Source of the DNA: Aeromonas hydrophila subsp. hydrophila ATCC 7966
GTDB taxonomy: Bacteria; Pseudomonadota; Gammaproteobacteria; Enterobacterales; Aeromonadaceae
DNA length: 64,000 bases
Reading direction: 5' to 3'
Assembly: GCF_000014805.1 (NCBI RefSeq)
Contig: NC_008570.1
Span: 2,113,001 to 2,177,000, forward strand
This document shows, piece by piece, positions 19,723 to 28,618 of this stretch (position 1 is its first letter; each line of letters opens with the position of its first letter). A program made the translations under genes and the position numbers. The notes below the pieces were generated by a model, which was not told the DNA's origin, ran no database searches, and saw only the letters and a list, made by a program, of their open reading frames with translations.

Positions 19723-20886
19723 TCAGATCAGGGCCAGGGCGGCGGCCAGATCGGCAATCAGATCGTCGGCGTCTTCCACCCCGATGCTGAAGCGGATGAG
19801 ATCGTCGTTGACCCCGGCAGCGAGGCGGCTCGCCTCATCCATAGCGGCGTGGGTGGTGCTGGCCGGATGGCAGGCCAGGCTCTCGAGATCGCCGAGGCTT
19901 ACCGCCTGCACGAACAGCTGCAGGTTGTCGAGCAGGGTGGCGCAACGGGCAAAGCCGCCTTCAAGTTCAATACTCACCATGCCGCCAAAGCCGCTGGCGA
20001 AGGCGCCGAGGGCATCGTGGCCCGGATGGTTGGCCAGCCCCGGGTAGATCACCTTCTTCACCGCCGGGTGGGCGGCCAGGAAGTCGGCCACCTTCTGGGC
20101 GTTGTGCAGGTGGGCATCCATGCGCAGGGGCAGGGTCTTGACCCCGCGCTGCAGCAGGTAGGCCTCCTGCGGGCCGATGGGGGAGCCGATGTGCTTGAGG
20201 GCCACGGTGCGAATCGACTTCATCAGCGTGTGAGAGCCCGCCACCACCCCGGCGATGATGTCGCCGTGGCCGCCCAGGTACTTGGTGCCGCTGTGCATGA
20301 CGATGTCGATGCCAAGCTCGAGCGGGCGCAGCAGGTAGGGGGTGAGGAAGGTGTTGTCACACACCGTAATGGCGCGCACCTTGCGGGCCGCTTCCACTAC
20401 CACCCGCGGATCCACCACCTTGAGGGTGGGGTTGGTCAGGGTTTCGAACAGTACCACCTTGGTGGCGGGGCGGATGTTGGTTAGCAGATCCTGATCGCTC
20501 TCGTAGGCGGTGACCTTGATGCCGGCGCGGCTGAAGGTCTGCTTGAGGAAGGCATCGGTACCGCCGTAGAGCGGGCCGATATAGGCCACTTCATCGCCGC
20601 TGTCGGCCAGGGCATACATGATGGCGCTCACCGCCGCCATGCCGCTCGCCACCACCAGCGCTTCGTCGGCCCCTTCCAGCGCCGCCAGCTTCTGCTCCAG
20701 CTCGGCGGTGGTGGGGTTGCCAAAGCGGCTGTAGATGAAGCCGGGAGCCTGACCGGCGAAGCGCTCCTTGCCCGCCTGGGCGTTGAAGTAGCTGAAGGTG
20801 CTGCTCTGGTAGAGCGGGGTGGTGAGGGCACCGGTCTGGGGATCGATCCGCTGGCCGCTGTGCACGCTCATGGTTTTGAATTTCAT
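19723..20886 (-). CDS. Cys/Met-metabolism PLP enzyme, methionine gamma-lyase-like
   Basis: PLP enzyme of 387 residues, closest by eye to methionine gamma-lyase ([42 protein letters not shown]). The PLP lysine is residue 202 in [11 protein letters not shown], and D178 (CDNTF) contacts the PLP ring. At the position of the active-site cysteine that marks true methionine gamma-lyases (LYGCT) it has glycine 109 ([10 protein letters not shown]). It may therefore be a lyase with altered specificity, or a cystathionine-type enzyme. It lies 92 bp downstream of the oxygenase gene in the same direction; a GGCGCC-GT-GGCGCC hairpin (20941-20954) sits between them. Confidence 0.85.
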   Translation of the reverse strand: MKFKTMSVHSGQRIDPQTGALTTPLYQSSTFSYFNAQAGKERFAGQAPGFIYSRFGNPTTAELEQKLAALEGADEALVVASGMAAVSAIMYALADSGDEVAYIGPLYGGTDAFLKQTFSRAGIKVTAYESDQDLLTNIRPATKVVLFETLTNPTLKVVDPRVVVEAARKVRAITVCDNTFLTPYLLRPLELGIDIVMHSGTKYLGGHGDIIAGVVAGSHTLMKSIRTVALKHIGSPIGPQEAYLLQRGVKTLPLRMDAHLHNAQKVADFLAAHPAVKKVIYPGLANHPGHDALGAFASGFGGMVSIELEGGFARCATLLDNLQLFVQAVSLGDLESLACHPASTTHAAMDEASRLAAGVNDDLIRFSIGVEDADDLIADLAAALALI

Positions 20887-20978
20887 TGTATTGCTCCGTC
20901 ATTGCCAGGCTGTGGCCCAACTGCTTGTGTCATCTGAAGAGGCGCCGTGGCGCCCCCCGTCTATTAGGTATGGCAGCG

Positions 20979-22049
20979 TCAGGCGAGTTGTGGCTCGCGC
21001 CGTTCACGCTTTGCCGTCTGCTCGCTGCTGGTCTGCGCATTGGCCGACGCCGGGGCGATGCCATAGTGGCGGGTCGCTACATCCGGGTGGGAGCGCAGCC
21101 TCCCTTTGAGCACGTTTTCCCCCACCTGATAAAAGAGCGGGTTGGTCGGGTCGCTCTCGGGCCCTTGTGCCTGCGCGGCCAGCGCGGGGGAGAGGCTGAG
21201 CAGCGGCACGGTCGCATCCAGCCGCGCCGCCATGAAGAAGGCGCAGGAGAGGCGCGATACCCCGGGCGGCGGGCTCTGCACCCGGTGCAGGGTGGCCTTG
21301 AGGTAGCCGTTGGAGGCGAGCTCCAGCAGCTCGCCGATGTTGACCACCAGGGCGCCCGGCAGGGGCGGCGCCGAGATCCAGCCGTCGGCCGTCTCCACCT
21401 CGAGCCCGGAGTGATGGTCCTGCATCACCAGGGTCAGGTAGCCGGGATCCTTGTGGGCGCCCACCCCCTGACCGCTGCCCCCTGCGGCTTGCCCCGGGTA
21501 GTGGATCAGCTTCATGTGCTGATGGGGCGCCCCGCGAATGCTCTCGTCAAACACCCCGGCCGGCTGCTCCAGCACCTCGGCGAAGGCGGCCAGCAGGGTG
21601 AGGGTGATGGCGCTCAGCCGCTCCTGCCACGCCAGCAGGTGAGATTTCATCTCGGGCAGGGCGGTCGGCCACTGGTTGGGGCCGATGAGCCGCTGCCAGG
21701 GATGCTGCAGGCTGGCGGCATCGAGGGCGGCCTCTTCGTTCATGATGTCGAACTGCTCGCGCAGATCCGGCCGCGCTCGGGTGAGCTCGGCCCCCACCTG
21801 GTTGTAGCCGCGAAAGTGGGGGGAGTGCACCATCTGCACCGCCAGCTTCTCCTGCTGCGGCAGGGCGAAGAAGCGGGCCGCCAGCGCCAGGGTTTCCTGC
21901 TGTTCTTGCTCGCTCAGGCCATGGCCGATCAGATAGAAAAAGCCCACCTCGCGGGCCGCCCGGCCAAGGGTGGCCAGCATCTGGCGACGGGTCTCGGGGG
22001 CGCCGTCGAGCGCGGCGAGATCGATGATCGGCAGTGGTGAATGTTCCAT
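20979..22049 (-). CDS. Isopenicillin-N-synthase-like 2-oxoglutarate/Fe(II) oxygenase
   Basis: Protein of 356 residues with the non-haem iron oxygenase fold: an N-terminal DIOX_N-like part (PLPIIDLAAL, REVGFFYLIGHGL), then the facial triad H199-x-D201 (GAHKDPGYLTLVMQD) and H255 (KATLHRV), and R266-x-S268 (SRLSCAFFM) for the co-substrate carboxylate. ATG 22049 has AGGAGGT 5 nt upstream. It is probably not an antibiotic gene; such proteins are widespread oxidases of unknown substrate. Its neighbour is a sulfur amino-acid PLP enzyme, so a sulfur substrate is possible but speculative. Confidence 0.88.
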   Translation of the reverse strand: MEHSPLPIIDLAALDGAPETRRQMLATLGRAAREVGFFYLIGHGLSEQEQQETLALAARFFALPQQEKLAVQMVHSPHFRGYNQVGAELTRARPDLREQFDIMNEEAALDAASLQHPWQRLIGPNQWPTALPEMKSHLLAWQERLSAITLTLLAAFAEVLEQPAGVFDESIRGAPHQHMKLIHYPGQAAGGSGQGVGAHKDPGYLTLVMQDHHSGLEVETADGWISAPPLPGALVVNIGELLELASNGYLKATLHRVQSPPPGVSRLSCAFFMAARLDATVPLLSLSPALAAQAQGPESDPTNPLFYQVGENVLKGRLRSHPDVATRHYGIAPASANAQTSSEQTAKRERREPQLA

Positions 22050-22399
22050 GTGCACCTCCTCACTGGCCAGGGGCGGGAGGCTACCCGCACACCTGACATG
22101 AAAACGACGACGCCCTGACCGATGAACCGGCCAACGCCCTGTTGCCAGGGATGGCGCCATTTGGATTGAGGGAGATGCTACTGTTCGGAGTTATAAGACG
22201 GAAACAACAAATTATTCTTAGTTATATACAAAAATCGAAATAGAATTCGACACCCATCCGGGTGGCTGCCGATTGAGCGGCGATAATGGCAATATACCGG
22301 CGCACTTGGCACCCATGTTGGCCTGACCCGGCATATACCGGCTTGAGCGCAATGTGAGCGCGAGTTGGGCAAATAGAGAGGCGAGCATCGCTGGCAGCA
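22050..22399. other. Promoter region of the oxygenase gene with short repeats
   Basis: No gene is supported here. An AT-rich block at about 22190-22245 probably holds the promoter of the downstream oxygenase gene. The decamer ATATACCGGC occurs twice (about 22292 and 22333). Confidence 0.45.
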
Positions 22400-22441
22400 C
22401 AGAGATGCGCAAAATGCAGAGATGCCCAAATACAGAGATGC
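22400..22441. repeat. Three spaced copies of CAGAGATGC
   Basis: The 9-mer CAGAGATGC starts at 22400, 22417 and 22433, giving a 16-17 bp period, directly next to the terminator of the NmrA-like gene. Function unknown. Confidence 0.7.
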
Positions 22442-22467
22442 AAAAAGGGAGGCTGATGCCTCCCTTT
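22442..22467 (-). terminator. Terminator after the NmrA-like gene
   Basis: A 10-bp stem AAAGGGAGGC/GCCTCCCTTT with a TGAT loop and a T-rich tail on the minus strand. Confidence 0.88.
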
Positions 22468-22509
22468 GTGTGACGGACGTTGCTGCCCTGTGTGGTGCCT
22501 GGCTCAGGC

Positions 22510-23148
22510 TCAGTAACCCAGGGTGAAGCGCTGGCGCAGGTGGGCCGGTTTTTCCGCTTCGTTGAGCACGCCGTCGGCCAGATCGCCGACCGTAATCCCG
22601 GCCGGTTGTTCACCGCTGAACAGCACCTGATCGGCACCGAGCCGGTAGCCACCGCGCTTCTCGCCGGGTTCCAGGAACACGGGCGGGGAGACGAAACGCC
22701 AGTCGAGGGTGGTTTCACGGCGCAGGGCGGTGAGGCCGTCGCGGGCGGCCAGGGCCCCCTGTTTCCACTCGGCCGGGAATTCCGGGGTATCTACCAGTTG
22801 CACGCCGGGGGCAACTTCCAGACTGCCGGCACCGCCGACCACCAGCAGCCAGCTGTTGGCCGCGACGGCGGCGGCCACGATGGCGCTGGCCCCCTTGAGG
22901 TACTGGTCGTAGATGTCCGGGGCACTCCAGCCCGGGTTGTAGGCGCTGATCACCCGATCGTGCCCCTTGAGCACCTTGGCCAGCGCCTGGCTGTCCTGGG
23001 CATCTACCGCCACGGCGGTGACCTGCGGGTGGGCTGCAACCTTGCTCACGTCACGCACGATGGCGGTGACGTGATGGCCGCGGCTGACGGCTTCGTTGAG
23101 GATGGCTGTACCGACAAAACCGCTGGCACCGATCAGGGCAATTTTCAT
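22510..23148 (-). CDS. NAD(P)-binding NmrA/SDR-type oxidoreductase
   Basis: Protein of 212 residues with an N-terminal Rossmann motif (KIALIGASGFVGTAIL) and an SDR-like fold of the atypical NmrA/YwnB class (WLLVVGGAGSLEV, LDWRFVSPPVFLEPGEKRGGY). The family includes quinone or flavin reductases and redox sensors; the substrate cannot be read from sequence. It is transcribed divergently from a LysR-type regulator across a 101-bp gap, the usual arrangement for a regulator and its target. Confidence 0.82.
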   Translation of the reverse strand: MKIALIGASGFVGTAILNEAVSRGHHVTAIVRDVSKVAAHPQVTAVAVDAQDSQALAKVLKGHDRVISAYNPGWSAPDIYDQYLKGASAIVAAAVAANSWLLVVGGAGSLEVAPGVQLVDTPEFPAEWKQGALAARDGLTALRRETTLDWRFVSPPVFLEPGEKRGGYRLGADQVLFSGEQPAGITVGDLADGVLNEAEKPAHLRQRFTLGY

Positions 23149-23199
23149 GGGAGATTCTCCTTCACTGTTGGAATGGGGCTATCCTACGCCCCCGAATGT

Positions 23200-23251
23200 G
23201 ATTTAATAATCCGTTGTAAATTGCATTCACTTATAAGCTGGATTTAATAAT
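23200..23251. promoter_or_regulatory. Divergent control region of the LysR/NmrA pair
   Basis: GATTTAATAAT occurs twice in direct orientation (23200-23210 and 23241-23251), 41 bp apart. The second copy overlaps the LysR start codon. A TTGCATTCACTTATAAGC stretch between them is the kind of T-N11-A region LysR proteins bind. The assignment is tentative. Confidence 0.4.
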
Positions 23252-24155
23252 GGAACAGCTCAAGCGTTACGCCATCTTCGCCGCCGTGGTCGAGGCGGGC
23301 AGCATGACCGGCGCCGCCAAGGCCCTCGGCATGACACCCTCCGCCGTCAGTCAGCATATCAGCCAGCTGGAGAGCCTGCTCGGCCTCACCCTGCTGCACC
23401 GCTCCACCCGCCGCCTCAACCTGACCGAGGCGGGAGAGGTGGTGTGGCAGGGGTGCCAGTCTCTGCAGCAGACCCTCAACCAGACCGAGCTGCGTCTCTC
23501 GGAGGTGCGTGACAGCCTGCTCGGTGAAGTTCGGATCACCGCCCCGGTGGGGATGGCCGGCCAGCCGCTGGCGCGGGCGCTCTCGCCGCTGCTGCAGGCC
23601 CACCCCGGCTTGTGCATCCAGATCATCGCCGACGACGAGAAGCGGGATCTCATTGCCGAGCGCATCGACGTGGCGCTGCGGGTCGGCACGCTCTCGGACT
23701 CCACTCTGGTGGCGCGCAAGCTGGGCCAGACCCGGATGCTGCTGTGCGCTTCGCCCGCCTATCTGGCGCGCAAGGGCACCCCACGCAGCCCGGAGGCGCT
23801 GCTGGATCATGACTGGCTGGCCGCCGATATGCTGAGCGGTGGCCTGACCTTCTTCGACGAGAAGGGGCAGGGGCACAGGGTCAAGCCCAAGCCGCGGGTG
23901 GTCTGCAACAACGTGCTGCCGCTGCGCCAGTTCACTCTGGCGGGGCAGGGGGTGTCGCTGCAGCCGGAGGGGGAGATCGCCGACGATCTCGCCTCGGGTC
24001 GCCTGCTGGAACTGCTGCCGGGCTTTCGGGTGCCGCCCATGGAGATCCACGCCATCACCCCGCAGCGGGAGATCCCGGAGAAGGTGCGCCGGGTGATCGC
24101 CGCCCTGCGCAGTCACTTCGCCGAGCCGGTGGGGGCCGCGGCGACACGTCCGTAG
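23250..24155 (+). CDS. LysR-family transcriptional regulator
   Basis: Regulator of 301 residues. Residues about 1-60 form the LysR winged helix-turn-helix (AIFAAVVEAGSMTGAAKALGMTPSAVSQHISQLE). The rest is a periplasmic-binding-protein-like effector domain (GEVRITAPVGMAGQPLARALSPLL, RIDVALRVGTLSDSTL), of the CrgA/DsdC-like LTTR type common next to oxidoreductases. The start at 23250 follows a GGA 8 nt upstream. It likely controls the divergent NmrA-like gene. Confidence 0.92.
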   Translation: MEQLKRYAIFAAVVEAGSMTGAAKALGMTPSAVSQHISQLESLLGLTLLHRSTRRLNLTEAGEVVWQGCQSLQQTLNQTELRLSEVRDSLLGEVRITAPVGMAGQPLARALSPLLQAHPGLCIQIIADDEKRDLIAERIDVALRVGTLSDSTLVARKLGQTRMLLCASPAYLARKGTPRSPEALLDHDWLAADMLSGGLTFFDEKGQGHRVKPKPRVVCNNVLPLRQFTLAGQGVSLQPEGEIADDLASGRLLELLPGFRVPPMEIHAITPQREIPEKVRRVIAALRSHFAEPVGAAATRP

Positions 24156-24192
24156 TCCGGGCAAGGAAGAAGGCCGTTCCGGTTGGCCGGAG

Positions 24193-24225
24193 CAAACAAA
24201 GAGCAAACAAGGATCAAACAAAGAG
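24193..24225. repeat. 11-bp tandem repeat, three copies
   Basis: CAAACAAAGAG, CAAACAAGGAT and CAAACAAAGAG follow head to tail between the LysR stop and the phaB terminator. It partly forms the T-rich tail of that terminator on the minus strand. Confidence 0.75.
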
Positions 24226-24247
24226 GGCAGCCCGCAGGCTGCCCTCT
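24219..24247 (-). terminator. Terminator after phaB
   Basis: An 11-bp stem AGAGGGCAGCC/GGCTGCCCTCT with a 4-nt loop. On the minus strand it is followed by TTGTTTG. Confidence 0.82.
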
Positions 24248-24280
24248 GTCGATGCAATGCTGGTGAGAACAGGCCCGGCC

Positions 24281-25021
24281 TCACTTCATGTAAAGGCCGC
24301 CGTTGATGGCCAGGGTCTCGCCGGTGATATAGGCACCCGCCTCGCTGGCAAGAAACACCACGGCGGCGGCGATCTCTTCCGGCTTGGCCAGCCGGCGCAT
24401 GGGGATGTCGGCCTTGATGCTGTCGAGGATGTCGGTGCGGATCGCCTCCACCATGGGGGTGGCGGTGTAGCCGGGGGCGATGGCGTTGACCGTCACCCCG
24501 AAGCGGGCTCCTTCCGCCGCCAGCGCCTTGGTGAAGCCCAGCATGCCCGCCTTGGCGGCCGAGTAGTTGACCTGGCCGAACTGCCCCTTCTGGCCATTGA
24601 CCGAGGAGATGTTGATGATGCGGGCATCGCGCTGCTCGCACATGGCATCGAACAGCGGCTGGGTCACGTTGTAGAGGCTGCACAGGTTGGTGTGGATCAC
24701 CTCGAACCACTGCTCCGGGGTCATCCGCTTGAAGGCCCCATCCCGGGTGATGCCGGCATTGTTGACCAGCACGTCCACCCGCCCTTCATCCTGCAGCAAT
24801 CGGCCCAGGGTGTCGCGGCACATGGCGGTGTCGGCCACGTCCAGCGCCAGCAGCCGCACCTGATCCGGCCGAAAACCCTGCTCCCCGTACCAGTCGTGCG
24901 CCGCCGCCCCGTTGGGGCTGGAGTGGGTGGCGATGATGCGATACCCCTGGGCCAGCAAGGCGGTGGTGATGGCGGATCCGATGCCGCCACGGGCTCCGGT
25001 GATCAAGGCAACTTTCTTCAT
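24281..25021 (-). CDS. phaB: Acetoacetyl-CoA reductase (PhaB type)
   Basis: Short-chain dehydrogenase of 246 residues that reduces acetoacetyl-CoA with NADPH to (R)-3-hydroxybutyryl-CoA for polyhydroxyalkanoate synthesis. It has TGARGGIG (residues 9-16), NNAG (87-90) and the catalytic set S140, Y153, K157 (INISSVNGQKGQFGQVNYSAAKAG). GYTATPMV and the C-terminal LAINGGLYMK separate PhaB from FabG. No phaC, phaA or phasin gene is nearby, so it is a stand-alone unit. The close paralogue FabG is the main alternative. Confidence 0.9.
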   Translation of the reverse strand: MKKVALITGARGGIGSAITTALLAQGYRIIATHSSPNGAAAHDWYGEQGFRPDQVRLLALDVADTAMCRDTLGRLLQDEGRVDVLVNNAGITRDGAFKRMTPEQWFEVIHTNLCSLYNVTQPLFDAMCEQRDARIINISSVNGQKGQFGQVNYSAAKAGMLGFTKALAAEGARFGVTVNAIAPGYTATPMVEAIRTDILDSIKADIPMRRLAKPEEIAAAVVFLASEAGAYITGETLAINGGLYMK

Positions 25022-25282
25022 CTTGGCTCTCCCTGCATAAAAGATTCGAACGAGGACTTTATGGGGTTTTTGAGGTAATTGATATATTTGTTTTCAAACA
25101 ATCTGACAGGCAAACGCGTCACTTTTGTGACAGTCTGCCAAGCTGGCTTGACGCGCTGGCCTAAGGGGCGGGCAAGGGGCCGAGGTGAGCGCAGCGGCCA
25201 GCGCTTGCCGCCAAGGTCGCGGCCATGTTTAATGGGGCCCTTGCGCGCAGCGCCTTGCCGACAGCCCAGATCCGATCTCGTC

Positions 25283-26182
25283 ATGACCATCTTGTCCCCC
25301 ATTCCGGGCGCCATGCCCCAGCCGCACAGCCAGCTGACCCGCATCGAGCGGGTGCTCGACTACATCCACGCCAACCTGGATCTGCCGCTGGGGCTGGCCG
25401 AGCTGGCGGAGCAGAGCTGCTGGTCGCGCTGGCAGCTGCAGCGGGTGTTCCTCCATGAGACGGGGCTGACGGTGGCCCACTATGTGCGCGAGCTCAAGCT
25501 GAGCCAGGCGGCAGAGGCGCTGCTGTCTGGTCGCCAGCGGGTGCTGGATCTGGCGCTCTGTTACGGTTTTGGCTCCGAGGTGAGCTTCAGCCGCGCCTTC
25601 AAGCAGCAGTTTGGCTGCTCGCCGCTGGCCTATCGCAAGCGGGGCCTGCGGCTGGGGCTGCGTACCCCGCTGGTGCGGGCCGCGCTGCCGCAGCCCATGC
25701 CTGCCAGGCTGGTACAGGTGCGGATCGAGAGCCCGCCGGGTTTTATCCTGCAAGGGGTGAAGGGGCAGATCCGCGGGCTGTTTGCCGCCGCTCCCGACTT
25801 TCAGCAGACGGTGCCCGCCATCTGGCGCGCCCTGCGCACGGCGGGCGGTTTGCCACCCGGGCAGGAGCGGGTGGGGGTGGTAGATGTTTCTGGTGCCGGC
25901 GAGTCGCTCCCCTACTGGGCGGGCAGCGTGATGGAGGAGGGGGCCAGCTTGCCCGCCGGTCTGGCGCGCCTCCCGGTGCCGGCCCAGACCTACGCTGTGC
26001 TGAGCCACGTTGGTCCCGTCAGCCAGCTGGGGCAGACCCTCAACTGGTTCATCCAGCACTGGCTGCCGAGCTCCGGCTATCGCGGGCTGGACGGCTTCGA
26101 GCTGGAGCGCTACGCCCCCGATTTTGACGGCAACCAGCCGGATGCCCGCATGGAGTACTGGCTGCCCGTCGCCCCTCTCTGA
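25283..26182 (+). CDS. AraC-family regulator with GyrI-like effector domain
   Basis: Protein of 299 residues from ATG 25283. An N-terminal AraC/SoxS-type double helix-turn-helix (RIERVLDYIHANLDLPLGLAELAEQSCWSRWQLQRVF and YGFGSEVSFSRAFKQQFGCSPLAYRK) is joined to a C-terminal GyrI-like small-molecule domain (ARLVQVRIESPPGFILQGVKG to YAPDFDGNQPDARMEYWLPV). This is the Rob-like order. The start is uncertain: the frame stays open far upstream and the ribosome site at 25283 is weak, but homology-like sequence begins here. It lies between phaB (divergent) and a siderophore receptor gene. A GCCCGGC/GCCGGGC stem (26198-26215) follows it. Confidence 0.82.
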   Translation: MTILSPIPGAMPQPHSQLTRIERVLDYIHANLDLPLGLAELAEQSCWSRWQLQRVFLHETGLTVAHYVRELKLSQAAEALLSGRQRVLDLALCYGFGSEVSFSRAFKQQFGCSPLAYRKRGLRLGLRTPLVRAALPQPMPARLVQVRIESPPGFILQGVKGQIRGLFAAAPDFQQTVPAIWRALRTAGGLPPGQERVGVVDVSGAGESLPYWAGSVMEEGASLPAGLARLPVPAQTYAVLSHVGPVSQLGQTLNWFIQHWLPSSGYRGLDGFELERYAPDFDGNQPDARMEYWLPVAPL

Positions 26183-26435
26183 CAGGACTATTCCCTTGCC
26201 CGGCGGATGCCGGGCGCTGCTATCCCTCTTTCCTTTTTGCTGCGCCAGGCTTTGCTATCCATTCGACATCGCCTGCGTTGCTGTCGTCAGTTTAGGTTGC
26301 CGGATGGGGCCAGAGTGGCCGCATTTTCTCCCTCTTTCGCGCCAACATGCCCCAAATTGTTAATTCAAGGGCAAAATGACCCAATAAAATGCAAATGAGA
26401 TTTGTTACTATTCACTCATTGCATTCGAGGATCAG

Positions 26436-28580
26436 ATGTACGCCACTCACCCCCCTTTGACCCTGGTCGCCGCGACTATCTCCGCCCTGTTGGCTGGCCC
26501 TGTGCAGGCAGCCGCCACCGAGCGCCCGACACAGACGCTGGCCGACGAGACCCTGACCGTGCTCGGCGAGACCTATCGCAACACCGCGACCAAGACCCGG
26601 CTCGACCCCCTGGAGACGCCCCAGGCCATTTCGGTGGTGGAGGGGGAGACCCTGGAACAGCGCGGCGTCAGCTCGGTGAGCGAGGCGCTGCGCTACGTGC
26701 CAGGCGTCAACACCGAGCTGCGGGGCGGGGCGGTCAACCGGCTGGATCTGTTCAACATCCGCGGTTTTGACAACTACCAGAACTTCTACGACGGTCTGCT
26801 GCTGCAGTACAACGACTGGAACCTGCAGCCCCAGATCGATCCGGTGGCCATCGAGCAGCTGGAAGTGTTCAAGGGGCCCACCTCCGTGCTCTACGGCAGC
26901 ATGCCCCCCGGCGGCATGGTCAACCTCATCGCCAAGCGCCCCCAGCGGGAGAGCAGGCACAGCGTCAGCGTGGCGAGCGGGACAGGCACCCTCAAGGAGC
27001 TGACCCTCGACAGCACCGGTGCCCTCAACGACCAGTTTGCCTATCGGCTGGTGGGGCTGGCCCGCCAGAAAGAGGGCCAGGCGGTGACCTCAGAGGAGGA
27101 GCGCTACGTGCTGGCGCCCTCTCTCGACTGGCAGTTGAGTGAGCGCACCCTGCTGAACCTCAACCTCTATTACCAGAAAGACCCGCAAGCCGGCATCTAC
27201 ACCACGGTACCGGCCAGCGGCTCGGTCAAATCCAACCCGCTGGGCCAGCTTGGCAGCGACACCTTCCTTGGCGATGAAAACTGGAACCACTACAGCCGGG
27301 AGGTGACCCTGCTCGGCTACAAGCTGAGCCACGACTTCAACGCCAACTGGCAGCTGCTGCAAAACGCCCGCTACATGGATGCCTCGGCCAACCAGCAGAA
27401 CACCTACAACGCGGCGCTGGCGGCCGATAACCGCACCCTGGCCCGCAACGCCTACCTGACCGATGAAGAGTCTCGCGGCTTTGTCATCGACAACCAACTG
27501 GCGGGCAAGGTGCAGACCGGCAAGGCCCAGCACAACCTGCTGCTCGGGGTCGATTACCAGTATCTGGATGCGCGCATTCTCTACCGGGATACCCTCGACT
27601 ACTCTGCCCCGGCCATCGACATCTTCAACCCGAACCACCAGCAGATAGTGCCGGCAGACCTGGCCTTCAACTATCAGGACAACCGAACCATCCGCCAGTA
27701 CCAGAGCGGCCTCTACCTGCAGGATCAGGTGCGCCTCGATCGGCTGGTGGCCATCGGCGGCGCCCGCTACGACCGCTACCGGATGGACACCGACAGCCAG
27801 ACCCTCTATCAGGGGGCGGCGAGCAACAGCCTGGCCCAGATTGATCAGGACAACCTCTCGCTGCGCCTCGGCGCCCTCTACGAGCTGGATCACGGTCTCT
27901 CACCCTATGTGAGCTATGCCGAGAGTTTCGAACCGGTGGCGGGGGCGGACAAGCAGGGCCAGGCGTTCAAACCGGCTACCGGCCGGCAGTGGGAGGGGGG
28001 GCTCAAGTTCCTCTCCGAGGACATGAGCAAGACCTTTACCGCTTCGGTCTTCCACATCACCAAGCAAAATGCCCTGGTGACGGATCCGGACAATGTCTAC
28101 GGGCCCAAGCTGCAGACCGGCGAGATGGTCTCCAAGGGGGTCGAGCTGGAGGGGCGCGTCGATCTCACCAGCCGCTGGGATCTGGCGCTGAGCTATACCC
28201 GTCAGGATATGGAGATCACCCGCGACACCACCAGCCTGCAGGGCAAGACCCCGGTCTGGGTGCCCAAGCAAATGGCTTCGCTGTGGAGCAACTACCTGCC
28301 GGCCGGTCCGCTGGCAGGGGCGCGCCTGGGGGCCGGCCTGCGCTACGTGGGGGAGGCCCAGCTTGATGCCGCCAACACCGACACAGTGCCGGATTACCTG
28401 CTGATGGACATGGCTGCCTCCTACGATCTGGCTCAGCTCAGCCAGCGTCTGCAAGGGGTGGAGGTGTCACTCAGTGCCAGCAATCTGTTCAACAAGACCT
28501 ACTACTCCTGCTACGACCAGAACAACTGCTGGTTCGGCGCCGAGCGCAGCGTGGAGGCGCGACTCAAATACGTATTCTGA
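26436..28580 (+). CDS. TonB-dependent ferric-siderophore receptor (FhuA/FcuA type)
   Basis: Outer-membrane receptor of 714 residues. A signal peptide (to about residue 25, PVQAAA) is followed by the plug domain (DPLETPQAISVVEGETLEQRGVSSVSEALRYVPGVN; IEQLEVFKGPTSVLYGSMPPGGMVNLIAKRP) and a beta-barrel ending in aromatic F (EARLKYVF). The ETPQAISVV and PPGGMVN blocks are typical of ferrichrome/hydroxamate-type receptors. ATG 26436 has an AGGA 6 nt upstream. The next gene is a FhuF-like ferric reductase, which fits release of iron from a siderophore. The actual ligand cannot be deduced. Confidence 0.92.
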   Translation: MYATHPPLTLVAATISALLAGPVQAAATERPTQTLADETLTVLGETYRNTATKTRLDPLETPQAISVVEGETLEQRGVSSVSEALRYVPGVNTELRGGAVNRLDLFNIRGFDNYQNFYDGLLLQYNDWNLQPQIDPVAIEQLEVFKGPTSVLYGSMPPGGMVNLIAKRPQRESRHSVSVASGTGTLKELTLDSTGALNDQFAYRLVGLARQKEGQAVTSEEERYVLAPSLDWQLSERTLLNLNLYYQKDPQAGIYTTVPASGSVKSNPLGQLGSDTFLGDENWNHYSREVTLLGYKLSHDFNANWQLLQNARYMDASANQQNTYNAALAADNRTLARNAYLTDEESRGFVIDNQLAGKVQTGKAQHNLLLGVDYQYLDARILYRDTLDYSAPAIDIFNPNHQQIVPADLAFNYQDNRTIRQYQSGLYLQDQVRLDRLVAIGGARYDRYRMDTDSQTLYQGAASNSLAQIDQDNLSLRLGALYELDHGLSPYVSYAESFEPVAGADKQGQAFKPATGRQWEGGLKFLSEDMSKTFTASVFHITKQNALVTDPDNVYGPKLQTGEMVSKGVELEGRVDLTSRWDLALSYTRQDMEITRDTTSLQGKTPVWVPKQMASLWSNYLPAGPLAGARLGAGLRYVGEAQLDAANTDTVPDYLLMDMAASYDLAQLSQRLQGVEVSLSASNLFNKTYYSCYDQNNCWFGAERSVEARLKYVF

Positions 28581-28618
28581 CCCTGCGTCCCGGGCCGCGC
28601 CCGGGACTCTCTCACCCC

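Noticed and set aside
20979..22049. Beta-lactam antibiotic synthesis gene
   Set aside because: The IPNS-like fold alone does not imply it; no ACV synthetase or related genes are present.
26388..26407. Possible Fur box before the first siderophore receptor
   Set aside because: CAAAT-GAG-ATTTG is a short inverted repeat, but the best alignment to the 19-bp Fur consensus has only about 10 matches.
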